33,134 nt of DNA, from NCBI GenBank assembly GCA_964624765.1, contig CAZUZO010000019.1:1-33134 (forward strand), in the 5' to 3' direction. Below are positions 16,688 to 25,153 of this stretch, in pieces; within the stretch, counting starts at the first letter, position 1, and every line of letters starts with the position of its first letter. The stretch is from JAGTVB01 sp964624765. Its GTDB lineage: Bacteria; Pseudomonadota; Gammaproteobacteria; HK1. Made by a program: the position numbers and the translations under genes. A model generated the notes under the pieces. That model was not told the origin of the DNA. It saw only the letters and a list, made by a program, of their open reading frames with translations, and ran no database searches.

Positions 16688-16785
16688 AGAATCCGATCCC
16701 GACGGATAATAACAGGGCGCCGAGGGCGCGTCGCACGAACCATTCTGGCAGCTTCACGCCGAGGCGAGTGCCCAGGGGGAGGAAC
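16680..16785 (-). pseudogene. 3' relic of a TauE/SafE-type membrane transporter gene
   Basis: Read on the minus strand, about 34 codons ending in a stop at 16680 give GTRLGVKLPEWFVRRALGAL and then LLLSVGIGFSI. This matches the C-terminal end of TauE/SafE (sulfite exporter-like) proteins. No start or upstream helices remain. In many gammaproteobacteria ptsP is followed on the same strand by a tauE-like gene and then lgt; this fits a decayed remnant of that order, since ptsP is directly upstream. I recall that order from other genomes and cannot check it here. Confidence 0.4.
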
Positions 16786-16821
16786 GGCGATGGATTCGGT
16801 TCGCCAGCAGCGGGCTCACCG

Positions 16822-19086
16822 TTATTTGCCTGCCCGCACCAGTCCCCCGAGGCCAGCCTGTTGGAGCGCGCCATTTAACAGGCGTCGGATGGCGGTCGCC
16901 TCTTCCATCTCGAGCGCCTGGTCGAGAAGTGCACGGGCCCGTGGCCGAGTGAAGCTGCGAATGACCCATTTCACGCGGGGGACGTTCGAGGCTGCCATGC
17001 TGAGGTTGTCGATGCCCATGCCCATCAGCACGGTCGCGGCGGCCGGGTCGCCCGCCATCTCGCCACACACGCTAACCGGTTTGCCACTTTGCTGGGCTCG
17101 GTGTGCGATCTCACACAGGGCATGCAGCACCGCTGGGTGCAAACATTCATAGAGATTCGCGACGCGCGCGTTGTTGCGGTCCACCACCAGCAGGTATTGC
17201 GTGAGATCGTTGGTGCCGATGGAAAAGAAGTCCACGCGCTTGGCCAACGCCGAGACCTGATAGATGGCCGACGGCGTCTCAACCATTACGCCGACTTGGG
17301 GCTTGATCGAGTCCAGCCCCTCATCCACTAGCGCTTGATGGGCGCGCGCCAGCAACCCGATGGCGTCATCCACTTCTCCCACCCGGCTGATCATCGGCAG
17401 CAACAGCCGTAGGTTGCCCAGACCCACATTGGCACGCAGCATGGCGCGCAGTTGGGTCAGAAATATCTCTGGATGATCGAGGCTAACCCGGATTCCTCGC
17501 CAGCCCATGTAGGGGTTGTCCTCTTTGACGCAGAGATAAGGAAGAGGTTTGTCCCCGCCGATATCGAGGGTCCGCATGGTGACGGGCCTTGGCGCAAACG
17601 CCTCGAGCACCTTGCGGTAGATTCGGTACTGTTCGTCTTCGCCCGGGAAGAACTCGCGAACCATGAAGGCGAACTCGGTGCGGTACAGGCCGACGCCTTC
17701 CGCTCCACTCGCCAATGAGGGGGGAATATCGGACAGAAGACCGGCATTGACATGCAAGGTGATTCTCGCACCGTCTGAGGTCTCGGCGGGCAGACTTCGA
17801 AGCTCCACCAGGCCGGCAGAAAGTTCCGCCTCTTCGTTGGCTAGCCGTTGGAATTCCTCCCGAATAGCCGGCGAGGGGCGAAGGTAGATTCGCCCCTGAT
17901 AGCCGTCGACGACGATTTCGCTGCCATGCAACCGGCCCAGCGGCAAATTTCCGAGGCCCATCACAGCGGGAATACCCAGCACGCGAGCGAGGATGGCGAT
18001 ATGGGCCAGGCCCGAGCCCCGCATACAGACGATTCCGATCAGTTTCTCGACCGGTACCCCTGCCACTTGCCCCACGCTGATCTCGTCGCCCACCAGGACA
18101 CACCGGTCAGGGTACTGGGTGGGCGTTACGGTCTGCGATTGCAGGCGCATGAGAATGTGGCGCCCAATATCCCGGATGTCCGCCGCACGTGCCCGAAGAT
18201 AGTCATCCTCCATGCGGTCGAAAACGCGTGCATGTTCAGCGATCGCATCCCTTAAGGCGCCGGGAGCCCAATTCCCGGCGTGGATTCGCCGTACCGTGCT
18301 TGCGATCAGATCCTCGCTCGCCAGCAGCATCACATAGGTGTCAAACAGCGCGCGCGCCTCCGCCGGCAAAAGGGTGGCCGCACGCTGCCCAGTGGCACGC
18401 AGTTCATCCTGGAGAGCCGTTACGGTGTTTCGGAACGCGGTCTCTTCCGCCACCACGTTCTCAACCGGCCGATCCGGTACATCCTCAAGCTTCGCGAACG
18501 GATGGAGAACGACGATGTGGCCGATGGCGATTCCAGGGGCACCCCATACCCCCTGGATAAAACCAATACCCTTGGACGGACTATTGAGCAGCTTACTGAT
18601 ACCGCCGCTGACCGCCGCATGGTCGATGGCCCCCGCCAGCTGCGCCGCGATGGTGACCAAAAAAGCCACCTCATCTTGGTCGAACAGGCGATGCGCCTGT
18701 TGCTGCACCGCCAGCACCCCCAATACCTGCCGGTAATGGATGATCGGGACGCCGAGAAAGGCGTGATAGCGTTCTTCCCCTGTCTCGGGAAAGTATCGAT
18801 AGTCTGGGTGAGCCGAGGCGTTTTCTAAGTTAACGGGCTCCTTGCGTTTGCCGACGAGCCCGGTCAGCCCTTCGTTCAGACTGAGACGCACCCGCCCCAC
18901 AGACTTAGGGTTCAGGCCGTCGGCGGCCATCAGAACGTATTCGCCGCTTTGCGTATCGACGAGGGAGATGTAGCAGGCATCGACCCCCATGGCTTCCTTG
19001 ACGCGGCGAACGCTGACGGTGAGAACCTCGTCGAGGTTGGCCGCTGTCGCCACCTCTTGGACGATGCGTCGCAGGGTATGCAGCAT
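16822..19086 (-). CDS. ptsP: Phosphoenolpyruvate-protein phosphotransferase PtsP (nitrogen PTS enzyme I)
   Basis: A 754-residue protein with the PtsP layout. A GAF sensor domain covers residues 1-150 (VDACYISLVDTQSGEYVLMA), followed by an enzyme I phosphotransferase. The phospho-accepting His is His362 in GSGLAHIAILARVLGIPAVM, and the C-terminal barrel has FMVREFFPGEDEQ, TMRTLDIGGDKPLPYL and SIGTNDLTQYLLVVDR. The usual GG.xSH becomes GSGLAH, but the His is kept. It takes phosphate from PEP and starts the nitrogen-related phosphorelay (PtsP-Npr-PtsN). Start ATG 19086; the ribosome site is poor. Downstream is a TauE relic. Confidence 0.93.
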   Translation of the reverse strand: MLHTLRRIVQEVATAANLDEVLTVSVRRVKEAMGVDACYISLVDTQSGEYVLMAADGLNPKSVGRVRLSLNEGLTGLVGKRKEPVNLENASAHPDYRYFPETGEERYHAFLGVPIIHYRQVLGVLAVQQQAHRLFDQDEVAFLVTIAAQLAGAIDHAAVSGGISKLLNSPSKGIGFIQGVWGAPGIAIGHIVVLHPFAKLEDVPDRPVENVVAEETAFRNTVTALQDELRATGQRAATLLPAEARALFDTYVMLLASEDLIASTVRRIHAGNWAPGALRDAIAEHARVFDRMEDDYLRARAADIRDIGRHILMRLQSQTVTPTQYPDRCVLVGDEISVGQVAGVPVEKLIGIVCMRGSGLAHIAILARVLGIPAVMGLGNLPLGRLHGSEIVVDGYQGRIYLRPSPAIREEFQRLANEEAELSAGLVELRSLPAETSDGARITLHVNAGLLSDIPPSLASGAEGVGLYRTEFAFMVREFFPGEDEQYRIYRKVLEAFAPRPVTMRTLDIGGDKPLPYLCVKEDNPYMGWRGIRVSLDHPEIFLTQLRAMLRANVGLGNLRLLLPMISRVGEVDDAIGLLARAHQALVDEGLDSIKPQVGVMVETPSAIYQVSALAKRVDFFSIGTNDLTQYLLVVDRNNARVANLYECLHPAVLHALCEIAHRAQQSGKPVSVCGEMAGDPAAATVLMGMGIDNLSMAASNVPRVKWVIRSFTRPRARALLDQALEMEEATAIRRLLNGALQQAGLGGLVRAGK

Positions 19087-19457
19087 GGGGCAGAGCCTAA
19101 CACTTGTGCTGCGTCCGGCGCAGCAGACAGGGGTTGATGCGGCAGACAGGGATCAATGATGGCTGAGTAGGAGTCAACCTACGAGTGTGCATTGCAGCCT
19201 TCTCTGGAGGATCAGGAATGGGTGTCCGTACTCGACGATTTCGAGCGCTCGGATCCAGACCCCATGCTTCTCTTTTTGGATTGTCGCCCCACGTTTGGCA
19301 ATCACAACCTTTTGTAAGTGTAGACCACCGGCAGGAGTGATGCTGCGCGGGGCCGCCGGACCTGCAAGAAATCATTTCAGGCCTTGCCTGAGAGGCACCC
19401 TTCGGCGTAGGTTTGGTAGGGTTTTCTCGGCTGGCGGTCACGCGAAGGAGGCTCCAG
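19087..19457. other. Intergenic region between ptsP and glgC
   Basis: 371 bp with no convincing gene on either strand. It contains an imperfect direct repeat of a GCAGACAGGG-containing unit at about 19124-19157 and, near its end, the GGAGG ribosome site of glgC (19447-19451). It should hold both divergent promoters, but I see no motif strong enough to mark. Confidence 0.3.
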
Positions 19458-20420
19458 ATGTCCAACTCCGATGTACTCTGCCTTATCCTTGGTGGCGGGC
19501 GTGGTACCCGCCTCTGGCCGTTGACTCAATCGCGGGCCAAACCGGCCGTGCCGATCGGCGGTAAGTACCGTTTGATCGACATCTCCATCAGCAATAGCCT
19601 CAATTCGGGATTGAATCGGATCGCGGTTTTGACGCAATTCAATTCGGTGTCGCTCAATCGCCATATCGCCCAGACTTACCACTTCGATTTCTTTCATCCT
19701 GGTTGGGTGCAGATCCTGGCGGCAGAGCAGACGGCGACCATCTCCGATTGGTACCAAGGGACGGCGGACGCGGTACGTAAGCATGCTGGCGACATTCGAG
19801 CCAGCGATGCCAAGGAGGTGTTAATCCTGGCCGGCGATCAGCTCTATCGCATGGACTATGGGGCGATGCTTGCCGAGCATCGACGCACGCAGGCCGATAT
19901 CACAGTAGCGATGAAACCGGTGCCGCTAGGAGATGTGCATCGCTTCGGGATCCTGCGGCAGATGTCCGATGGCCGCCTGGCGGCCTTCGTCGAGAAGCCC
20001 CGGCCCGACGCCGCGGGCCTGACCGATTTCGTGTGTACCGACGATCCTGAGCAGCCATTTCTCGCCTCGATGGGCATCTACGTATTTCGGACCGAAGTGC
20101 TCATGGAACTGCTCGATTCTGAATACGTCGATTTCGGTAGTCACGTCATCCCGGCCGCCGTCGTGGCGTATCGCGTGATGGGCTACCGCTTCGATGGGTA
20201 TTGGGAAGATATCGGAACGATTCGCTCCTTCTACGATGCGAACCTTGCTTTGGCGCAAGGGACGCCGTGGAGATGTCCCTGTCGACTTGGGTCCGGCATC
20301 CCTGCCGCACACACCCTTGCCGCAAGAGATTCGGCTGCCGAAGGCTCGGGGACCGACGGTGTGCTCCAGGGTAACTCTGACGAAACGATGACCATGGCCG
20401 GATTACGCACGACCCTATAG
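19458..20420 (+). CDS. glgC: Glucose-1-phosphate adenylyltransferase, 3'-truncated (glgC remnant)
   Basis: The N-terminal nucleotidyltransferase domain of ADP-glucose pyrophosphorylase is intact. It shows LILGGGRGTRLWPLTQSRAK, GGKYRLIDISISNSLNSG, the catalytic LAGDQLYRMDY and EDIGTIRSFYDANLAL. ATG 19458 follows a GGAGG site. From about residue 266 (nt 20255) the frame runs into repeat family C, adds about 50 unrelated residues and stops at 20420. The left-handed beta-helix C-domain of about 150 residues is absent; E. coli GlgC has 431 residues against 320 here. That domain is needed for oligomerisation and allostery, so activity is doubtful and this is probably a pseudogene in practice. Confidence 0.75.
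   Translation: MSNSDVLCLILGGGRGTRLWPLTQSRAKPAVPIGGKYRLIDISISNSLNSGLNRIAVLTQFNSVSLNRHIAQTYHFDFFHPGWVQILAAEQTATISDWYQGTADAVRKHAGDIRASDAKEVLILAGDQLYRMDYGAMLAEHRRTQADITVAMKPVPLGDVHRFGILRQMSDGRLAAFVEKPRPDAAGLTDFVCTDDPEQPFLASMGIYVFRTEVLMELLDSEYVDFGSHVIPAAVVAYRVMGYRFDGYWEDIGTIRSFYDANLALAQGTPWRCPCRLGSGIPAAHTLAARDSAAEGSGTDGVLQGNSDETMTMAGLRTTL
20255..20399 (+). repeat. Repeat family C, copy 1 (replaces the glgC 3' end)
   Basis: A stretch of about 145 bp that reappears inverted at 24411-24553. Shared blocks include AAGGGACGCCGTG, CCGACGGTGTGCTCCAGGG and CTGACGAAACGATGACCATG. Overall identity looks high, perhaps 80-85 percent by eye. No protein of its own is evident. The edge with glgC falls in the CGCAAGGGACG segment. 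Confidence 0.7.
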
Positions 20421-20434
20421 GATACCGAGGGCGG

Positions 20435-21268
20435 CTACCTGGGAGCGACGCATCCGACGGTTCGAGCGCAGATCTCGCCGGCGATCGCCTCGATGGAGCG
20501 ATTGGTGACATTGACCACTCGCCAGGCAGGATGTTGGCGGTAGATCTCATGGCAGAATCTGAGCTCGCATTGGACATGGTCCGGGTCGGCGTAACGGATG
20601 TCGTCTGCGCCAAGGCGTTCCTGTCGCTCTCGGCGAATGCGTACCAGCACCGGGGCACTGATGGTGAGCGCGATGACGCGTTTGCCGTCGATCCGCTCCA
20701 GGTCCGCAAACGGTTTGACCCCCAAGGCTAAGGGCACGTTGGCGACTTTTAGGCCGAGGGTATAGGCGAGGTAGACGCTAAGGGGTGTCTTGGAGGTACG
20801 CGACGGGCCGACGATGACCACGTCGGCTCTGTTCAGATCGTGTAATCCGCGGCCGTCGTCGTGATGTACGGCAAAGGCGGCCGCCTCCGATCGACTAAAT
20901 GCATCGTCCCTCGGTGCCTGATAGAGTCCAGCCTGGTAGCGCGGCGCCACTCCCAAGAATTCAACTAACGCGTTTAGCAGCGGGCCGAGAAGGTCGACCG
21001 TTGGTAGCCCCGCCTCGTTGGCCAGTAAAGCGATCTCGGTGCGCAGCGGTCGACTGACGAAGGTGTAAGCGACAAGTGCCCGCCGTCTTTTCGCCTGGGT
21101 GATTGCGCGTTGCAGCTCGGCACGGGTCGCTATGTTGGCAAATACCTCCAACGTGACGTTCACCTGGCTAAACTGCGTCAATGTAGCGCGCACGACGCGC
21201 TCGGCGGTGGTTGCCGTGGCATCGGACAGCAGGCACAGGTATCGAGAGGCCGTATTGCGCTTCACCAT
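20435..21268 (-). CDS. ppsR: PEP synthase regulatory kinase/phosphatase (PpsR)
   Basis: A 277-residue DUF299 protein. It carries the P-loop GPSRTSKTPLSVYLA (154-168) and the family patterns LLSDATATTAERVVRA near the start and DLERIDGKRVIALTI. PpsR proteins both inactivate (ADP-dependent phosphorylation) and reactivate (Pi-dependent) phosphoenolpyruvate synthase. The companion ppsA gene, usually divergent, is not in the window. The 450 bp upstream carry no recognisable gene. It is convergent with the truncated glgC, with a 14-bp gap. Confidence 0.92.
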   Translation of the reverse strand: MVKRNTASRYLCLLSDATATTAERVVRATLTQFSQVNVTLEVFANIATRAELQRAITQAKRRRALVAYTFVSRPLRTEIALLANEAGLPTVDLLGPLLNALVEFLGVAPRYQAGLYQAPRDDAFSRSEAAAFAVHHDDGRGLHDLNRADVVIVGPSRTSKTPLSVYLAYTLGLKVANVPLALGVKPFADLERIDGKRVIALTISAPVLVRIRRERQERLGADDIRYADPDHVQCELRFCHEIYRQHPAWRVVNVTNRSIEAIAGEICARTVGCVAPR

Positions 21269-21718
21269 GGTTCGAGTCGTTCTCCCATGCAGCGGATAAT
21301 GGCACGGTCAGCTGACCGGTGAGGGCGGTTGCAGCGAATGCATTCCAAGCTTCAGTTTACGCCATCGGGCGGCTAAACGGAGTGGCCTCGGACCGATGAG
21401 TCCCCCGCGTCCCGAGCAAAGCTGAAGGGGATGACGAGCTGGGCGCACGTTCTTGCCGTTTTGACGTCCTTCCTTTGTCTTTGGCCACCGTGATAGGCTA
21501 TTGAGCCCCGGCTCGGCTTGGTTCGTCGCTAACCCGGTGCGAAGCTTGGGGGCGTTTTCAGCGCGGTGGCGAAGTTCAATGGGTTGCCAGGTCGTCCCGA
21601 TGGCCACAGCAACCCGCCCTGCAGGGGAATTCTTCCGACAGGGGAGGGCTTCTCCGTTGTAGTGAACCCGCATCATGTGCAGTGCTTATCTTGCGGTGCT
21701 TATCTTGAGGAGCGTGGC
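21269..21718. other. Gene-poor region upstream of ppsR
   Basis: 450 bp with no convincing gene. It holds the promoters of ppsR and of the CMD-like gene. A short tandem copy of GTGCTTATCTTG occurs at 21682-21693 and 21697-21708. Open frames here have no recognisable motif or ribosome site. Confidence 0.3.
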
Positions 21719-22021
21719 ATGCCCGAAACACTGGATGACTTCAAAGCGCACTTTCCCGAAGCGTGGACTGCCTATGAGCAGCTGCGCAACGTCTGTGACC
21801 AGAACGGTCCCCTCGATCGCAAAACCGGTGAGCTGATCAAGATCGGGATCTCGGCTGCGCTACAACATGAGGGAGGGGTGGTGGCTCACGTGTCCCAGGC
21901 AAGAAAGGCCGGGGCGAGCGATGAGGAGATCTATCATGCCATTCTGTTGGCCACCGGCCTTGCTGGGTTTCCGGCGGTGTTGGCCGCAGTGGCCGCTGCC
22001 AAACGTTATCTGGAGGGTTGA
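21719..22021 (+). CDS. Carboxymuconolactone-decarboxylase-like (AhpD-like fold) protein
   Basis: A 100-residue all-helical CMD-family protein. Family marks are KTGELIKIGISAALQHEGGV, AHVSQARKAGASDEEIYHAI and LATGLAGFPAVLAA. The redox CxxC pair of AhpD-type members is missing (the site reads LQHEGGVVAH), so peroxidase activity is unlikely. ATG 21719 follows a GAGG site. The stop TGA (22019-22021) is one copy of the target duplication flanking the family A element that follows. Function unknown beyond family. Confidence 0.82.
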   Translation: MPETLDDFKAHFPEAWTAYEQLRNVCDQNGPLDRKTGELIKIGISAALQHEGGVVAHVSQARKAGASDEEIYHAILLATGLAGFPAVLAAVAAAKRYLEG

Positions 22022-22096
22022 GAGGTTGTGAAAAAACCGTAGCGAGCACCACCCAACGCCGCTGTCGGGTTGCGTAGCAGGTTTTTTCACAACCTC
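22022..22096 (+). mobile_element. MITE, repeat family A, copy 3 (internally deleted)
   Basis: It keeps both perfect 17-bp inverted ends and TGA duplications (22019-22021 and 22097-22099) but is 75 bp, not 141. The 66-bp loss lies between two GCGAGC hexamers of the full element, which suggests deletion by microhomology. The left TGA is the stop codon of the CMD-like gene. Confidence 0.85.
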
Positions 22097-22156
22097 TGAG
22101 TCGATCTCACCCCCCTTGCATCTTGCACCAACTCGCGACCAAGTATCACTATCGCC

Positions 22157-23602
22157 ATGCTCGAATCGCCTGTTCGCTACACGCATCGCTTCTGCCTGGA
22201 AGACCAGATGGCATTCGCTCGCTTGAGCGGCGATTACAATCCCATGCACGTTGATCCACAGACCGCTCGACGTTTGCTTTATGGCGATCTCGTCGTGCAC
22301 GGATTGCATTTGGTTCTTTGGAGTTACGACAAGGTGCTGGCTCGATGGCCCGATGCCGCTCAGTTAGAGCGTCTGCGAGCTTTCTTTATGCAGCCCGTTT
22401 TGGTCAATCAAGAGATTACGGTCGAAGTCGAACAGGCGGGCCAGCACCTCATCAAAGGACGAGTCATGGTCGATGATCAGGCTCTGACCGAGATCGTTTT
22501 TTCTATCGGCGAGTCAGCCCCCCACCTTGCAGTCGATCGAGGCCTGTTTGAGGGTGGCCACGCTATCGCACGCGCTATCGAGGTATTGGAGAACGATAAG
22601 GGTGATTTGCCGTTATGCATCCATCCAGAGCGACTCCATAGCGCATTTCCGCACCTGGCAAAGACCTTAGATCACGGCGTGGCGGCTGTCCTGCTGGCGA
22701 CCACGCGTCTGGTCGGGATGATTTGCCCTGGCTTGCATTCGTTGTTTACCGGATTGGACCTAAGCTTTTCCGACGGCGACCCCAAGATCCCCCAACACTT
22801 GATGCACTATGGCGTCACGCGCTTTGACCGTCGTTTCAATATGCTGGATCTCAAGGTAAAAGGTCGGAAATTTCACGGCAAGCTCAACACCTTCGTGCGG
22901 CCTTCGCCCACTAACCAGCTTTCTATGACGCAGGCCGCAATGCTGATGAAGGGCCATTCGTTTCGAGCGCAGCGGGCTCTGGTCGTTGGTGGATCGCGTG
23001 GACTGGGCGAGGTCACGGCCAAACTGCTCAGCGCTGGGGGTGCCCATGTGACGCTCACCTATTCCGCGGGTCGGGAAGATGCGGAAAACGTTGCCGCCGC
23101 GATCACGGCCCACGGGGGGACGGCGTCCAGCACTCGGTTTGATGTCTTGTCTGGGAGCGATACCGCGCCGCAGGGGCCTTTCACTCACATTTACTACTTC
23201 GCTAGCCCTCGCATCGTAGCGGGGAAACGACCACCCTTCGACGCGGAATTATTCAAGACCTACTGTGCCTTTTTCGTCGATGGTCTAGCCACCCTGGTCA
23301 GCGCCATGGATGGTCCAATAACGGTCTTCTATCCCTCCACCGTGTTTCTTGATACTCCCGAGAAGGGTTTCGTTGAATACGCTGCGGCCAAGGCGGCCGG
23401 AGAGGCTCTGTGTCGCTACCTGGAGAGTGAGCGACCGGATGTAACTACGCGCATCGTCCGGTTACCGCGCATGCGAACCGACCAAACTCAGGCTATCTTC
23501 GCGCTCAAAGCGAACGACTTGGCCGAGCCGGCCGATATCATGCGATCGGTGCTCATGCAGGAGTGGGAAGTGGACCAGGACAACCAACAGGTGATCATTT
23601 AA
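22157..23602 (+). CDS. Fused hotdog (MaoC-like) dehydratase and SDR oxidoreductase
   Basis: A 481-residue fusion. Residues 5-120 form a MaoC-type hotdog with the hydratase motif GDYNPMHVD (Asp26, His31). Residues 130-255 look like a second, divergent hotdog. Residues 272-481 are a short-chain dehydrogenase/reductase with the nucleotide motif GGSRGLGE (278-285), Ser394 and the catalytic YAAAK (Tyr408, Lys412). The combination suggests successive hydration/dehydration and ketoreduction on an acyl thioester, as in fatty-acid or polyketide-like modification; that is inference. The start ATG 22157 has a weak ribosome site. The gene stands alone between repeats. Confidence 0.78.
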   Translation: MLESPVRYTHRFCLEDQMAFARLSGDYNPMHVDPQTARRLLYGDLVVHGLHLVLWSYDKVLARWPDAAQLERLRAFFMQPVLVNQEITVEVEQAGQHLIKGRVMVDDQALTEIVFSIGESAPHLAVDRGLFEGGHAIARAIEVLENDKGDLPLCIHPERLHSAFPHLAKTLDHGVAAVLLATTRLVGMICPGLHSLFTGLDLSFSDGDPKIPQHLMHYGVTRFDRRFNMLDLKVKGRKFHGKLNTFVRPSPTNQLSMTQAAMLMKGHSFRAQRALVVGGSRGLGEVTAKLLSAGGAHVTLTYSAGREDAENVAAAITAHGGTASSTRFDVLSGSDTAPQGPFTHIYYFASPRIVAGKRPPFDAELFKTYCAFFVDGLATLVSAMDGPITVFYPSTVFLDTPEKGFVEYAAAKAAGEALCRYLESERPDVTTRIVRLPRMRTDQTQAIFALKANDLAEPADIMRSVLMQEWEVDQDNQQVII

Positions 23603-23631
23603 GCCGTTGGCGAACTGAGGGTCGGCCCTAA

Positions 23632-23845
23632 GAAGCGTTTCAAACCGTCATGGCCGAGGGATTGGCCCCCCGACAATGAAAATCGGGATTTCCGCGGAAA
23701 ATGGTGCGAGCGCCGAAGTCGCAAGGCGCACGGTAGCGACAAAATCGTCCGGAACGATTTTGAACACCATTAAGTTGCCCTCCAAGGGGCGAGCCCCAGG
23801 GATGGGGCGAGTCACGACCGCAGTGTAAAAGGGAGTACATGAGCC
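23632..23845 (-). mobile_element. Repeat family B, diverged copy (reversed)
   Basis: On the minus strand it shares the core of the family B element: ATGTACTCCCTTTTACACTG, then GACTCGCCCCATCCCTGGG and the CGTTCCGGACGATTTTGTCGC palindrome. The plus-strand left end is GAAGCGTTTCAAA preceded by TAA (23629-23631). About 60 bp not in the other copies follow this end, and the other end is not clear, so the element is damaged or mosaic. It fills most of the 304-bp gap between the hotdog-SDR gene and the cytochrome gene. Confidence 0.6.
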
Positions 23846-23906
23846 TTTCTTGGTCAGCGTTAGCCGACAGCTCGCGGACTCCCTACGACGATTCCTCCCT
23901 CATCGC

Positions 23907-24320
23907 TCAGCTAGATTTATCCACCATGTAGTCGACGGCTGCCTTGACCTCGTCATCCGTGAGGTTGGCCGCCCCTCCCCGTGCGGGCATCATACCTTTT
24001 TCGCCCGTGTAGCCCTCGATGGCGTGTTTGTAGAGCACTTCCTGGCCCTGGGCGGTGCGTGGCACCCATTCGGCCTTGTCACCGGGCTTGGGCGCACCGG
24101 CCACACCGGCGGCGTGACAGAATGCGCAGGCGGAGTTGTAGACGCTGGCGCCGGCCGTGTTGGCCGAGGTCGCTGGGACCGGGGTCTCGTCGGCCGTCGC
24201 CGGTGCAGCAGTCGCCGGCGGTTCCAGAGCCGCCCCTTCGGGGGCGGCGGTGTCCTGCTGGCCACAAGCCGTCACCAGGCCTGCAAGGGAGGCTGCGAGA
24301 ATGAGTGAAGCTTTGTTCAT
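23907..24320 (-). CDS. Cytochrome c5-like lipoprotein
   Basis: A 137-residue small c-type cytochrome. It has a lipoprotein signal peptide (SLAGLVTAC, lipid-modified Cys19), then an Ala/Pro/Thr-rich linker (20-60). The single heme-binding motif CAFCH is at 65-69, and the distal Met ligand probably lies in KGMMPARGG (108-116). The pattern around the Met and the closing TDDEVKAAVDYMVDKSS is typical of cytochrome c5. It probably sits on the periplasmic side as an electron carrier. Its upstream side is repeat family C. Confidence 0.9.
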   Translation of the reverse strand: MNKASLILAASLAGLVTACGQQDTAAPEGAALEPPATAAPATADETPVPATSANTAGASVYNSACAFCHAAGVAGAPKPGDKAEWVPRTAQGQEVLYKHAIEGYTGEKGMMPARGGAANLTDDEVKAAVDYMVDKSS

Positions 24321-24410
24321 TATTACGATCTCCTGTCTGAAAGCCTTCGGGATAGGTGCCGGTAGGCCGGTTGTTTCCCGCTTGGGTTGGCGGCAATAGC
24401 CCTCTCTAGG

Positions 24411-24553
24411 CCATGGTCATCGTTTCGTCAGAGTTGCCCTGGAGCACACCGTCGGTCCCCAAGCGTTCGGCAGCCGAACCCCTGGCGCGCAGGGGTGTGT
24501 GCGGAGGCGGCCGGACCCAAGCCGACAGGGATGTCTTCACGGCGTCCCTTGCG
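24411..24553 (-). repeat. Repeat family C, copy 2 (inverted relative to copy 1)
   Basis: Reverse-complement match to 20255-20399, with shared blocks CATGGTCATCGTTTCGTCAG, CTGGAGCACACCGTCGGTC and GACGGCGTCCCTT when read on either strand. It fills the gap between the cytochrome c5 and thioredoxin-like genes. With copy 1 it forms an inverted pair 4 kb apart, which is a potential inversion substrate. Confidence 0.7.
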
Positions 24554-24641
24554 GCCCGGGGTCGGCTGCCCCCAGGGCAAAAGCCATCAAACTGCCGAAG
24601 CGATGACCAACGCCCTTTTTTGCAAGCCTCGTTCTACCGCG

Positions 24642-24914
24642 CTAACTGCCATGCGTGCCACGCTGACTGTCTGTTGCGCGCAAGAGGGTTGCCGCGTCTT
24701 CCGGGCTTTGCACGCCCACTGCCACCAGCGCGCCGTTAATCAGCAACGCCGGAAAGGTCTTGAGGCGAAGACGCCGCGCGACTTGCTTGCCTTCGCCCCC
24801 GCGTGTGTCGAGCACGGAAAGCGATAAACCCTGCTTTTCGCTAATTTGCCGCCAGAAGGTTTCCGCTTTCGCGCAGGGGACGCAGTCTGGCGTCACCAAC
24901 AGTTGTATTTTCAC
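24642..24914 (-). CDS. Small thioredoxin/glutaredoxin-fold protein
   Basis: About 90 residues starting from GTG 24914; the longer frame has no ribosome site, whereas GGAGG lies 13 bases upstream of this GTG. It shows the redox motif CVPC near the N-terminus (TPDCVPCAKAETFWRQI) and the cis-Pro strand RLKTFPALLINGALVAVG. This is the architecture of small thioredoxin-like or glutaredoxin-like reductases. Substrate unknown. It lies next to the nitric-oxide module but on the opposite strand. Confidence 0.72.
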   Translation of the reverse strand: MKIQLLVTPDCVPCAKAETFWRQISEKQGLSLSVLDTRGGEGKQVARRLRLKTFPALLINGALVAVGVQSPEDAATLLRATDSQRGTHGS

Positions 24915-25153
24915 TCGGTGTGCCTTGCCTCCTTCGACGTTGCCCCGGCATCGGACTCCCCTAGAGCAGACATCGAGAGGACGGATCATGAGCATGGATA
25001 ACTTAACCGGTGCGATCAACGGTTGCCTTGATCTCGATCAACTGGTCGGCAGGCGACGGCGACCCGGTGTGCCAGCCGGGTCACGGTCGTCGTTTCGCCA
25101 CCGTCACTCTTCGTGGCATAGCATCACTTCGCGTCCTCCGATCACTTGTATTT

